Shown: one piece after another, positions 35,306 to 43,458 of the stretch | Layout: each line of letters starts with the position of its first letter | Position numbering within the stretch: the first letter of the stretch is position 1 | Assembly: GCF_015476655.1 (NCBI RefSeq) | Contig: NZ_JABFHF010000019.1 | Span: 47,065-111,064, forward strand | Direction of reading: 5' to 3' | DNA length: 64,000 bases | From: Aquiflexum lacus | GTDB lineage: Bacteria; Bacteroidota; Bacteroidia; Cytophagales; Cyclobacteriaceae | Program-made: the position numbers and the translations under genes | Notes under the pieces: generated by a model | Databases searched by the model: none | Told to the model about the DNA's origin: nothing | The model's input: only the letters and a program-made list of their open reading frames with translations

Positions 35306-35833
35306 TTATTGCTTAATAACTTGAGCGTTAACGATTATTTTCACTTGGTCACTCACGACGACACTTCCTGCCTCGGTCACAGCATTCCACATCAATCCGT
35401 ATTCTTTTCTGCTGATTTTACCTTCAATTTCAAATCCAGCTTTGGTTTGTCCATAAGGATCTTCCACTACACCCCCAAAATCAACATCCAAGGATACAGT
35501 TTTAGTAACACCTTTTATAGTCAAATCACCTTCCAGGGTATTTCCATTCAAAATTCCGGAAAATGTCATTTTAGGAAATTTCTCAGCATCAAAGAAATCT
35601 GCTGACTTCAAATGATTGTCTCTGTCTGACTGATTGGTAGAGATACTTGCGATATCCGCAGAGAAAGAAATATTTGCTCCTTCAAAATCCTCGGATTCTG
35701 TTTCCACAGAAGCGTCGAATGATTTAAAATAACCTGTAACTGTAGAAATCACCAAGTGCTTTACTTTAAAAGAAACTTCTGAATGTGTTGGGTCAATAGC
35801 CCATTTGGTAGTTGTTGTTGTTGCAGTACTCAT
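35306..35833 (-). CDS. YceI family lipid-binding protein
   Basis: 175 residues, complete YceI fold: ATKWAIDPTHSEVSFKVKHL near the N-terminus, SIDL-like FDASVETES, KSADFFDAEKFPKMTF near 78, GDLTIKGVTKTVSLDV near 103 and FEIEGKISRKEYGLMW near 136. YceI proteins form a lipocalin-like barrel that holds isoprenoid chains. Many have a signal peptide, but this one does not, so it is likely cytoplasmic. The upstream region holds two palindromes resembling the MarR-gene operator, which suggests control by the adjacent regulator. Confidence 0.92.
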   Translation of the reverse strand: MSTATTTTTKWAIDPTHSEVSFKVKHLVISTVTGYFKSFDASVETESEDFEGANISFSADIASISTNQSDRDNHLKSADFFDAEKFPKMTFSGILNGNTLEGDLTIKGVTKTVSLDVDFGGVVEDPYGQTKAGFEIEGKISRKEYGLMWNAVTEAGSVVVSDQVKIIVNAQVIKQ

Positions 35834-35858
35834 AATTTTATTGTTTTTTGGTTTAAAT

Positions 35859-35885
35859 TGTATTTACATTTAGTGTCTATACACT
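35859..35885. promoter_or_regulatory. Candidate MarR operators upstream of yceI
   Basis: TGTATTTACA at 35859-35868 and an AGTGT(CTAT)ACACT inverted repeat at 35872-35885. Both are symmetrical and lie 25-52 bp upstream of the YceI ATG, where a MarR dimer could block transcription. The first shares the TGTA...TACA frame with the site in front of the MarR gene. Confidence 0.45.
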
Positions 35886-35903
35886 TATTTGATTAATTTT
35901 TTT

Positions 35904-36353
35904 TTAGCCTCTCAGTTTATCCAAAAGAAAATTTAGCTGATCTACTTCCCCTTCGTTCAATTGAATCAGTGTTCTGTTCAGCTCATGCATTTCATTATGC
36001 AACTGACTGAGGACATCCATACCTTTTTCAGTAATCAGAATATCAACCTGTCTCCTATCGGTAGGACATTCCTCTCTGACCACCATTCCTTTTTGTTTGA
36101 GCTTTTCAACTAAACGTGAAGCATTGGACATTTTATTAAGCATTCTCTCTTGAATAGAAGACACTGTAATAGGACTTCCTTTTTGTCCTTTCAAAATCCT
36201 CAAGACATTATATTGTTCCGGAGAAAGACTCAATGGTTTGAATAACCTACTCTGCTTGGTAACAATAAAACTTTGAGTGTAAAGTAGATTTACAATTGCC
36301 TTGTTATACTGATCTTTAAACTCTTTCTGCTTTATCGCTTCTTCTAGCCTCAT
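35904..36353 (-). CDS. MarR family transcriptional regulator
   Basis: 149 residues, the full winged-helix MarR fold: LSLSPEQYNVLRILKGQ near residue 42, then ITVSSIQERMLNKMSNASRL (helix-turn-helix) and the wing VREECPTDRRQVDILITEKG near 90-108. The only cysteine, in REECPTDRR, lies at the tip of the wing region. Such regulators release DNA on binding phenolic ligands or oxidants. Its location beside YceI, VOC and esterase genes suggests control of that group (inference). It has its own promoter with a palindrome across the start site. Confidence 0.9.
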   Translation of the reverse strand: MRLEEAIKQKEFKDQYNKAIVNLLYTQSFIVTKQSRLFKPLSLSPEQYNVLRILKGQKGSPITVSSIQERMLNKMSNASRLVEKLKQKGMVVREECPTDRRQVDILITEKGMDVLSQLHNEMHELNRTLIQLNEGEVDQLNFLLDKLRG

Positions 36354-36377
36354 TGGTATATAATGTTTAAGTATTTA

Positions 36378-36398
36378 ATGTATATACATACAAAAGTA
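36378..36398 (-). promoter_or_regulatory. MarR promoter overlapped by a palindromic operator
   Basis: The minus-strand -7 element TACTTTTG is at 36391-36398. Directly downstream, at 36378-36389, lies the perfect palindrome ATGTATATACAT, which would cover the transcription start. This is the typical arrangement for autorepression by a MarR dimer. Confidence 0.6.
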
Positions 36399-36457
36399 AT
36401 AAAAGGTTTACCAATTCCAATTTAATTTTTGAAAAACATTAGATTATTTTTGGTTGG

Positions 36458-37258
36458 TTAGAATTTTGCTAGCCAATCGCCTATTAACCTGTTGATTTCA
36501 TCAGGCTTTTCGATACAACTGCTATGTCCTGCGCCGGGCACGATATGAAGCGTGGCATTGGGAATGGCCATTTGTATAAATTTGGCTTTCTCAGGTTTGG
36601 TAGCTACATCCTCATCTCCGACTAATACCATGGTGGGGCATTTGATATTACGGATTTCTTCCTCCACACCCTTCCGGTAAATCACTGCCTCCACTGATTT
36701 GGTAATTGATTTTTTGTTAGCCTGTAATTCCTTAATCCATTTTTTGTAGGAATTCTTGTTTTTGGAATTTTCCAACCAACTCTGTGCAAACATAATCGGC
36801 ATTACTTTAGAAGCTACCATGGGAACAACACCAACCAATTTTACAATCCCATTTAAAAATTTATACTTAGGAAGATTTTCTACAGGCTCTGAATTAGCGG
36901 AAGTTTCCAGTAATATCAGGCTTTTAACTTTTTCTGGATAGCGTGCAGCCAAACGCATCCCCACAAACCCTCCCATGGACAAACCTGCAAAATGAACAGG
37001 TTGACCTACTAAATTATCAATCAGTTCCAATACATCCTCAGTCAAAATGTCCATGTCGATAGGACCCTTATTTACCTCTGATTGACCTTGCCCCCTATGG
37101 TCATAAGAAATGACGGTGTATTTTTTTTTCAAAAACTCAACCTGATCCATAAACATCTTATGACTCCAAAGTAGTCCATGGGAAAAGATAATTGTTTCCT
37201 TTCCTTCACCTTCTTTGATGTAAAACAGTTTGATGTTATTGAGTTGGATATGTGGCAT
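36458..37258 (-). CDS. Alpha/beta-hydrolase
   Basis: 266 residues, canonical hydrolase fold: HGLLWSHKMFMDQ (oxyanion), SYDHRGQGQS near 53, nucleophile FAGLSMGGFVGMRLA near 96, acid in VLVGDEDVATKPEKA near 215 and His in GAGHSSCIEKPDE near 247. It resembles 3-oxoadipate enol-lactonase-like and other aromatic-pathway hydrolases, but this fold alone does not give the substrate. It precedes the MarR gene on the same strand with about 100 bp between, so it is separate from the promoter there. No signal peptide. Confidence 0.85.
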   Translation of the reverse strand: MPHIQLNNIKLFYIKEGEGKETIIFSHGLLWSHKMFMDQVEFLKKKYTVISYDHRGQGQSEVNKGPIDMDILTEDVLELIDNLVGQPVHFAGLSMGGFVGMRLAARYPEKVKSLILLETSANSEPVENLPKYKFLNGIVKLVGVVPMVASKVMPIMFAQSWLENSKNKNSYKKWIKELQANKKSITKSVEAVIYRKGVEEEIRNIKCPTMVLVGDEDVATKPEKAKFIQMAIPNATLHIVPGAGHSSCIEKPDEINRLIGDWLAKF

Positions 37259-37575
37259 GTATTATTGTACGAAGTTTGAAGGATTTAGTACGATGTACGA
37301 AGTACAAAGTACCAAGAAATTGAAGTTGGTTGTTTTTTTAAGGCTTATTTAAATCTTTTTTGCTTATCGACTAAATACTCCCCCTTGTTTCTTGACTCTT
37401 CACTGATCTCTTGACTCACTAGATGTCTCCTGCCGTCGACATGACAAGGAGAAGTCTTATTAAATAGTTACTGCATTCGATTATCAAAACATCAATAGTG
37501 CCTGCCCTCTGTTCTCGGCTATTTCTTGTTTCTTGCACATCTTGTTTCTTGGCTCTTGGTTCTTGGCTCTAAGAA
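37259..37575. repeat. Intergenic region with heptamer repeats and one CTTGTCA arm
   Basis: About 317 bp. At 37295-37315 three 7-bp units run in tandem (GTACGAA, GTACAAA, GTACCAA). At 37383-37420 and 37521-37570 imperfect heptamers of the TCTTGGC/TCTTGAC type follow. A single arm of the dispersed CTTGTCA repeat lies at 37421-37448 (reverse orientation) with the stem pair ATGTC/GACAT. No reading frame or promoter is evident. Confidence 0.7.
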
Positions 37576-39168
37576 CTACCAATCCAATCCAGGCTGCTTC
37601 AACCTCATGGCGTTCTCACGGTCCTTATGCTGTTGCACTATGATACGGGCATCTTCAAGGAGTTGTTTGGCATCATAGACAATCCCATCCTTCACAGTAT
37701 ATTTGACACCTCCTACCCTTACAGGCTCATTGTCTTCCCCTATTCTAATGGCTCCTGTACCATAAAGGACTTTAAGGTTTTGAAGGGGGTTTTCTTCCAG
37801 TATCACAAAATCAGCCAATTTCCCAACTTCGACAGTTCCGATTTCTTTATCCATTCCCAATGCTTCTGAGGCATGCATGGTAGCAGCCCTGATAACTTCC
37901 AATGGGTGAAAACCTGCTTCTCTCAGCAATTCCAACTCTCTGATAAATGCAAATCCATACAACTGATAAATAAATCCGGAATCCGATCCAGCCGTAACCC
38001 TTCCACCCCTGTTTTTGTATTCATTGACAAAGGTCATCCAAATCCGATAATTTTCTTTCCATTGGATTTCCTCTTCGGTTGTCCAATCAAACCAATAGGA
38101 GCCATGAGATTCTCTTGATGGCTTATAAAACCTCCACAAAGAAGGAAGGGTATATTCTTCATGCCATTCTGCCCTCCTTGCCCGCATCAGGTCACGATTG
38201 GCTTCATAAATATTAAAAGTAGGATCAATGGTAAAATCCAAATCCAGCAATTCCTGCATGACCTTGTTCCAATGATCAGAGTAAGGTGCTGCGGCCTGTT
38301 TCCAAAGTTTACCCGCCTCTGCGAATCTGTGTTGCTCGTTCTGGTAATTGTAATCCAAACGGTAATCTTGAATAGTCCTGTCCGCCAACAATGCTTCAGG
38401 CAATCCATACCAATGTTCCATAGTAGTCAAGCCTGCCCTGGCTGAATGAAGTACATTCCACCTTGCAACATCCATTTGGGCATGATGCATAGCAGAACGC
38501 AATCCTATTCTTTTGTTTTCTTCCATTGCAGCTTGCATTACCTCTGGTTTTGCACCAAAAAACTTAATACCATCGGCCCCATTCTTTGCATTTTCATTGA
38601 CCCAAGCCTTGGCTTCGGTAGCGTTCGTGATCGGTTTGGTAGCGCCTTGTCCAAAACTGGTATATGCCAATAATCTCGGGGCAGTGATCGTGTTGGCGGC
38701 AGATTTCTTTTTATGTTCCAATACCCAATCAAGTCCATTGCCAGCCGATGGATCTCTGACCGTGGTAATGCCATGCGCCATCCAAAGTTTGAATACATAT
38801 TCTGCAGGAGTACCCTGACCGGCACCTCCAATATGGCCGTGCATATCAATCAGGCCTGGAAGCAGGTAATGGCCTTCCAGATCCATAACTTTATCATTCG
38901 GCCCAGCCTTGGGTCTTCTTTCCTCTTTAATCGGCAAGCCAGGATAACCCACTATCCTTACTTCCGCGATTTTATTTCTTTCAACAACAATATCCACAGG
39001 ACCTATCGGCGGTGCACCTGTACCATCGACCAAAGTCACTCCTCTAATGATCAGCTTGTCATAGGGACCATCCCCTTCCTTTCTGTCAGGTGAGGGCATT
39101 ACTTGAGAATAAGCAGCTATTGGAAATAATAAAATAGCCAGAAATAAAAGGAGTATCGATTTTTTCAT
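37576..39168 (-). CDS. Secreted amidohydrolase family protein
   Basis: 530 residues. Signal peptide (about 1-21, ending AAYSQ). Metal-dependent TIM-barrel amidohydrolase: LPGLIDMHGHIG near residue 107 (His-x-His), GIKFFGAKPE near 200 (likely carboxylated Lys), HHAQMDVARWN near 228 and TAGSDSGFIY near 395 (catalytic Asp). This set resembles periplasmic imidazolonepropionase- and prolidase-like enzymes. The substrate is unknown; such proteins often degrade cyclic amides or dipeptides. Monocistronic, followed by heptamer repeats. The start directly begins the signal peptide. Confidence 0.9.
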   Translation of the reverse strand: MKKSILLLFLAILLFPIAAYSQVMPSPDRKEGDGPYDKLIIRGVTLVDGTGAPPIGPVDIVVERNKIAEVRIVGYPGLPIKEERRPKAGPNDKVMDLEGHYLLPGLIDMHGHIGGAGQGTPAEYVFKLWMAHGITTVRDPSAGNGLDWVLEHKKKSAANTITAPRLLAYTSFGQGATKPITNATEAKAWVNENAKNGADGIKFFGAKPEVMQAAMEENKRIGLRSAMHHAQMDVARWNVLHSARAGLTTMEHWYGLPEALLADRTIQDYRLDYNYQNEQHRFAEAGKLWKQAAAPYSDHWNKVMQELLDLDFTIDPTFNIYEANRDLMRARRAEWHEEYTLPSLWRFYKPSRESHGSYWFDWTTEEEIQWKENYRIWMTFVNEYKNRGGRVTAGSDSGFIYQLYGFAFIRELELLREAGFHPLEVIRAATMHASEALGMDKEIGTVEVGKLADFVILEENPLQNLKVLYGTGAIRIGEDNEPVRVGGVKYTVKDGIVYDAKQLLEDARIIVQQHKDRENAMRLKQPGLDW

Positions 39169-39220
39169 ATTAGTAAATGGTTGACAGGCTTAAAATAGGC
39201 CTTTTCAAAAGAATAAAAAA

Positions 39221-39262
39221 ACCGATTGTCATTTCCATTTGACAATCGGTCTTTTGTTTTAA
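39221..39262 (-). terminator. Bidirectional terminator
   Basis: An 11-bp perfect stem ACCGATTGTCA / TGACAATCGGT (39221-39231, 39240-39250) with an 8-nt loop, a T-run on the minus strand and CTTTTGTTTT on the plus strand. It lies between the S9 pseudogene and the amidohydrolase gene. Confidence 0.85.
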
Positions 39263-39370
39263 ATTATTTTGGGTTTCCGCATTCTTGCGATGAAAACCAG
39301 AATCAAAATTAATAAGTAATTACCAAGTATTGATGTAATCAGTAGGTAAATTGTATTAAAAGCCTCCCCT

Positions 39371-39463
39371 TTGTCATTTCGAACGTAGAGAGAAATCTTT
39401 TCAACCTTAAGGTATTAGACCTCTTCCGCCACGGCGGACAAGACCTTACGTCGAGGTGACAAG
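39371..39463. repeat. Composite CTTGTCA inverted-repeat element
   Basis: About 93 bp with inverted ends: TTGTCATTTCGA on the left and TCGAGGTGACAA on the right. The left arm has the stem ATTTC/GAAAT; the right arm has ACCTC/GAGGT with an inner CCGCC/GGCGG hairpin. Related to copies at 50.7-51.1 and 59.5-59.7 kb. Confidence 0.7.
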
Positions 39464-39545
39464 GCAAAGCTTTTATTAGTCTTGAACACTTTTGTTGGTT
39501 CTATGGTGATAAAGACTCCTCTCTTGTCTACAGCAAATTACAGTC

Positions 39546-42395
39546 TTATTGAACACCATCCTCTCCCACAAGCTCCAATCCCTGATAAATCCCTTTTTCA
39601 ATCGCAGGAACTCCTCTTTCCATCCATCTTGGCATAGGAGCATCCTTTAGATAGTGATCAAAGAACTGCATCATCCGAGTCTGGAAATCGATACGGTTTT
39701 CTCTCTTGACAGGCCAATGTGGTTCACCATTATAATTCAGCATCCAGGTAGGTTTATCGAGCCTTCTCATGGCCAAGTACATTTCTATTCCCTGATACCA
39801 AGGCACCGCACCATCTGCATCATTGTGCAAAAGGAGTATGGGTGTCTCAATTTTATTCGCAAAGAACAAAGGGGAATTCTCTATATAAGGTAATGGATTA
39901 TCCCATAAACTGACCCCTAATCTTGACTGTGCCTTTTCATATTGGAACATTCTTGCCCGTCCTGACTCCCACCTGATTCCTCCATAGGCACTTGTCATAT
40001 TGGCTACTATGGCGCCGGCTTCGGCAGCTTTAAACATATTGGTTCTGGTCAGAATATAGGCTGTCTGATATCCACTCCAACTGTGCCCCTGTATACCCAC
40101 TCTATCTTTATCCACAAAACCTTGGGATATCAAATGGCTGACACCAGGAATGATACAATTGAAGGCGCTTTCACCAGGTTAGCCCGTACTGTATACCACA
40201 TCCGGTACAAAAATCAGGTAATCATTACTGACATACATGGTACGGTGAACCAAAGAACGGATTGGTTCTGGTTTGTGGTGCTGATGGATGGTATTGGAAA
40301 AACGCTCGTAATACACCACTACCATGGGATACTTTTTGTTGGGATCAAAATTCTCCGGTTTGTAAAGGATTCCTTCCAAAGGAATATTGTCCAATGAATT
40401 CCAATAAACCAATTCCGCTGTTCCCCAGATATACTCTTTTTGCTGGGGATTTGCTTCAGAGATTTTCCTTGGTTTGGAAAAATTCAGGTCTGAAACATAC
40501 AGATCAGGAAATTCCTGAAAGTTTTCCCTGGTGTAAAGATACAGGTCAGTGTCTTTGGCTTTTTGGATTCCTCCATATCGGTGTCCACTCATGACCAATG
40601 GATTAAGTTTCCGATCCTTTAATGAATACCTGGCATATCCAGATGATTTGCTCTTTTCATCAAAAGCTGTTAATAGCATCACTTCATCCAAATCTATGAA
40701 TTGCTTTTCCCTGTCGAGATTCACGTATCGATAAGTTACCTTCTTTTCCCTTCCATCCTTGGTCAGGTTAATGGGACCATCCTTTCCCTGAGGGTCAAAT
40801 GACCAGATATCGTATTTGTCATAGACCAAAATCCTTGCATCATCCTTTGTCCAACCAGCAAGTCCATAAGAAGAAGGATAATCGGGTACATCATTTTCCT
40901 CATCGGCAAAGGAGATACCCATACCCGTAGTCAATTTCAGTGTTTTTCCGGAGGCAATGTGATGCGCAAACCAAGCTGTATCAGGATTGCTGAACCAATA
41001 GGCATACCCTGCGGAAGGCGATAACCTGGAATAACCCTGAACACCTTTTTCGATCAGATTTGAACTGCCATCAGCCACATTCACAATATATAAATCGTGT
41101 CCACCTCCAGTGTCCCAAGTACGGCTAACTCTATATTCCCTGTCATCTTTGCCCAGCGCATATTTGGAATTCCCTTCTTCACCAGTATTGATGTCAGACA
41201 ATTTTTCATTGCCCAATTGCACCAATTTCCTGTTGTCCAAATGCATCACTGCCAAGTAACTCCGCTTTCTTTCCCTGTCTGCCCTTACATTTTGCTCGGG
41301 ATAGATGTAATCGTCCTGCCAATGCCAGACTTCCACATTCACTATTTCTTCAGCCAACAAGGCTGTATCCTTGACAATAGGGACCGGATTGGTTCCGAAA
41401 AAAAGTTTGCTGCCATCTTTCGAAAAATAGGGATTGAAATTTTCAGAAACCAACCATTCTTCAGGGATTCCTGTAGTGCTTTGATCTGCCAAAACTATGG
41501 CATTTGATATGGATTTGTCCCAATAATACAATTTCGGCTCCCGCACCAAAGCTTTGGTGGTGTCCAAGTCTGCGATAAACGCCACTTTGGAACCTGAATC
41601 ATCTATGCTCAGGTATTTGAATTTATGTTTTCGGTTGGCTTTAAAAATGGACTGCAACTTCCCTTCATTCAGGTCATACCAGTAAATTCCTGGTTGGAGT
41701 TCACCATTATCACCGGTCGTATGGAATAATAAGCCTTCTCCGGTTTTGGAAAATGTATAGTCTTTCACAAAACCAAAGGTCATTTGCTGACCATTTTCCA
41801 GGTTGTTCAAAACCAGGGGAAATCCGTTTTCATCGGAGACCTTACGTAATGGTTTGGCTTTATCAGTATTTTCCTGTCCATCCCCATTTGTTGTTTCGGT
41901 TTCGGCTACAGGGTCCAATTGATAAGCAATCCAACTCCCTGCTTTTTCAGGAATTTTGTAGGATTTTACATGGGGTATTTTCTCCAGTTTTTTGTTGGTC
42001 CATGAATAAATGCCCAAAGTGTCTTTTGGCATATCCTCTTTTTTCTTCTTTTCTCTCCGAAGCTCTTTAACCAAATCTTTTTGTGGTTTGATCATCATAA
42101 AGGAATACCTGCTGTCCCAACTTAATTTTATATTTCCCGCCCGATGTACTTCATCTGTGGTGTTTTTGGAAAGGTCCATTAAAACCAGCTTCCCATCCGC
42201 AGCTTCGGGGTTTAGTGTGTAAGCGACGTATCTCCCATCATTGGTCAGTTCTTTATAGGTAATGCTTTTCCATTCGTCATAAGCAGCATGGGTCAATGGC
42301 TTTTTGACAATTGGGGGACTTGCCTGCTTCCTTTGGGCGTGGACGGGAAGTATCAAAACCACCAGCAATAAACCCGTAATTATATTTTTCATCAT
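39546..42395 (-). pseudogene. S9-family prolyl oligopeptidase-like peptidase with in-frame stop
   Basis: Serine peptidase of the S9 family, which would act on peptides in the periplasm. The signal peptide (ending PVHAQ) and beta-propeller occupy codons 1 to about 690, then YPMVVVYYERFS begins the hydrolase domain. A TAA at 40179-40181 (codon 739) interrupts the conserved VPDVVYSTG-x-PGESAFN region. The same frame then continues to 39546 with nucleophile GHSWSGYQ (Ser at codon 772), the acid in LLHNDADGAVP and His in GEPHWPVKREN. Without read-through, the 738-residue product lacks the whole catalytic triad. The original codon was probably TAT or TAC (Tyr). A sequencing error cannot be excluded. 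Confidence 0.85.
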
Positions 42396-42568
42396 AATCA
42401 ATTGAATTTGGTTTGAAATTATACCATTCCCGAAAAACAAAAAAACCGACTATATAACAGCGGTGGAGAAATCAATGACACTATGAATTTTCTTATCAAA
42501 CAAGAAGTAGGGAATAAAAAAGAATATAGGTTCTATTCCGATGCACCCTCTATCATCCATGACACCAA

Positions 42569-42677
42569 GTGCCAGCGGCACGAAAGATATAATGTGGACC
42601 AAAGCTATAAAACTACCATCCAGTCCCGTAGGGACGACCGATTCCAAAAGCCTCAAGATCGTTCGTTCCTACGGAAC
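42569..42677. repeat. Three GTNCC/GGNAC palindromes in intergenic DNA
   Basis: GTGCC-AGC-GGCAC (42569-42581), GTCCC-GTA-GGGAC (42623-42635) and GTTCC-TAC-GGAAC (42665-42677). The third base differs in each (G, C, T) and its partner changes to match. They lie between the S9 pseudogene and the next gene, in about 290 bp with no real gene. Confidence 0.75.
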
Positions 42678-42687
42678 TATAAAGAAA

Positions 42688-43152
42688 TTATTGCTTTCGG
42701 AAAGTATACCTTAATCCAATATTTGCTCTTAAGTTAAAAAAATCATTACTAAGAAAAACGTTCGGGCTAGCCTCCATCAAAATGGCAAATCTTTTATGGT
42801 TTTCACAAGGCATGATTGTAAAACCTATGGGTACTCCTATTCGCATATTATCATTGAAATGATAACCTACCATAAAACCAATATGAAAATTGAACCAATC
42901 ATCCCGGACCAGATTTCGATTTAAAGAACCCTCTATGCCAAAACTAGTTTCCAAAATATCATTAGCCTGAAACCTGATATCACCAAAATACTTTTGGTTC
43001 AAATCTGTTCCGATGGCCACTTGGCCTACCAAGCCTGAATGATAAACACCAACATGAGCGGGTCTAAGCTTACTTTTTTCTTGTGCATTAGCCATTAGAG
43101 TGGAAGCAAAAAACAATGTTAAAACTACACCAAGGGGTTTAAATTTTTTCAT
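42688..43152 (-). CDS. Small outer-membrane beta-barrel protein
   Basis: 154 residues from ATG 43152, which starts a signal peptide (ending LMANAQ); the open frame upstream to 43299 has no protein-like sequence. The mature part has amphipathic strands with Tyr, Phe and Trp (GDIRFQANDILETSFGI, WFNFHIGFMVGYHF) and ends NIGLRYTFRKQ, close to a barrel end, although the last residues are polar. Function unknown. It is monocistronic. A hairpin of the GATTCCCGGT type lies 120 bp upstream at 43272-43297. Confidence 0.65.
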   Translation of the reverse strand: MKKFKPLGVVLTLFFASTLMANAQEKSKLRPAHVGVYHSGLVGQVAIGTDLNQKYFGDIRFQANDILETSFGIEGSLNRNLVRDDWFNFHIGFMVGYHFNDNMRIGVPIGFTIMPCENHKRFAILMEASPNVFLSNDFFNLRANIGLRYTFRKQ

Positions 43153-43271
43153 GATAGAACACTTTAATATTAAGTTTATAAAAGTAGGATTCTTTGTATA
43201 ATGAAGAAAATATTCACCTAAACTTTTCTGGTATATTTGATTTGTCATCAAGCCAGCAGGCAAAATCCCAC

Positions 43272-43409
43272 GATTCCCGGTAATGGAACCGGGAATCAAC
43301 CTGAAAAAAGAAGGTGATAAATGCTCTTAACCTATCCTATTTCAGAAATAAGCTTACCCATTAGGATATCACTTAATATCCATCATTATCCAATATCCAT
43401 AAATATCAG
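43272..43409. repeat. Hairpin and 11-bp phased repeats between two genes
   Basis: A 10-bp perfect hairpin GATTCCCGGT / ACCGGGAATC (43272-43281, 43288-43297) and, from about 43366 to 43409, ATATC/TATCC-type motifs at roughly 11-bp intervals, similar to those at 52.4, 53.7 and 60.6 kb. The 306-bp gap has no gene. Confidence 0.45.
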
Positions 43410-43458
43410 ACTGATTTGAAATAAAGGTGGATATTTATGTACAAACATCAAGTAAATA

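Noticed and set aside
35213..35605. 130-codon plus-strand frame
   Set aside because: Lies almost entirely opposite the YceI gene and its terminator hairpins; composition fits an antisense shadow.
39546..40133. Separate hydrolase gene starting at 40133
   Set aside because: The start would be a TTG, the frame is the same as the upstream S9 frame, and the sequence continues the S9 catalytic domain across a single TAA.
42483..42737. 84-codon plus-strand frame
   Set aside because: Covers the three GTNCC palindromes and the 3' end of a minus-strand gene; no protein features.
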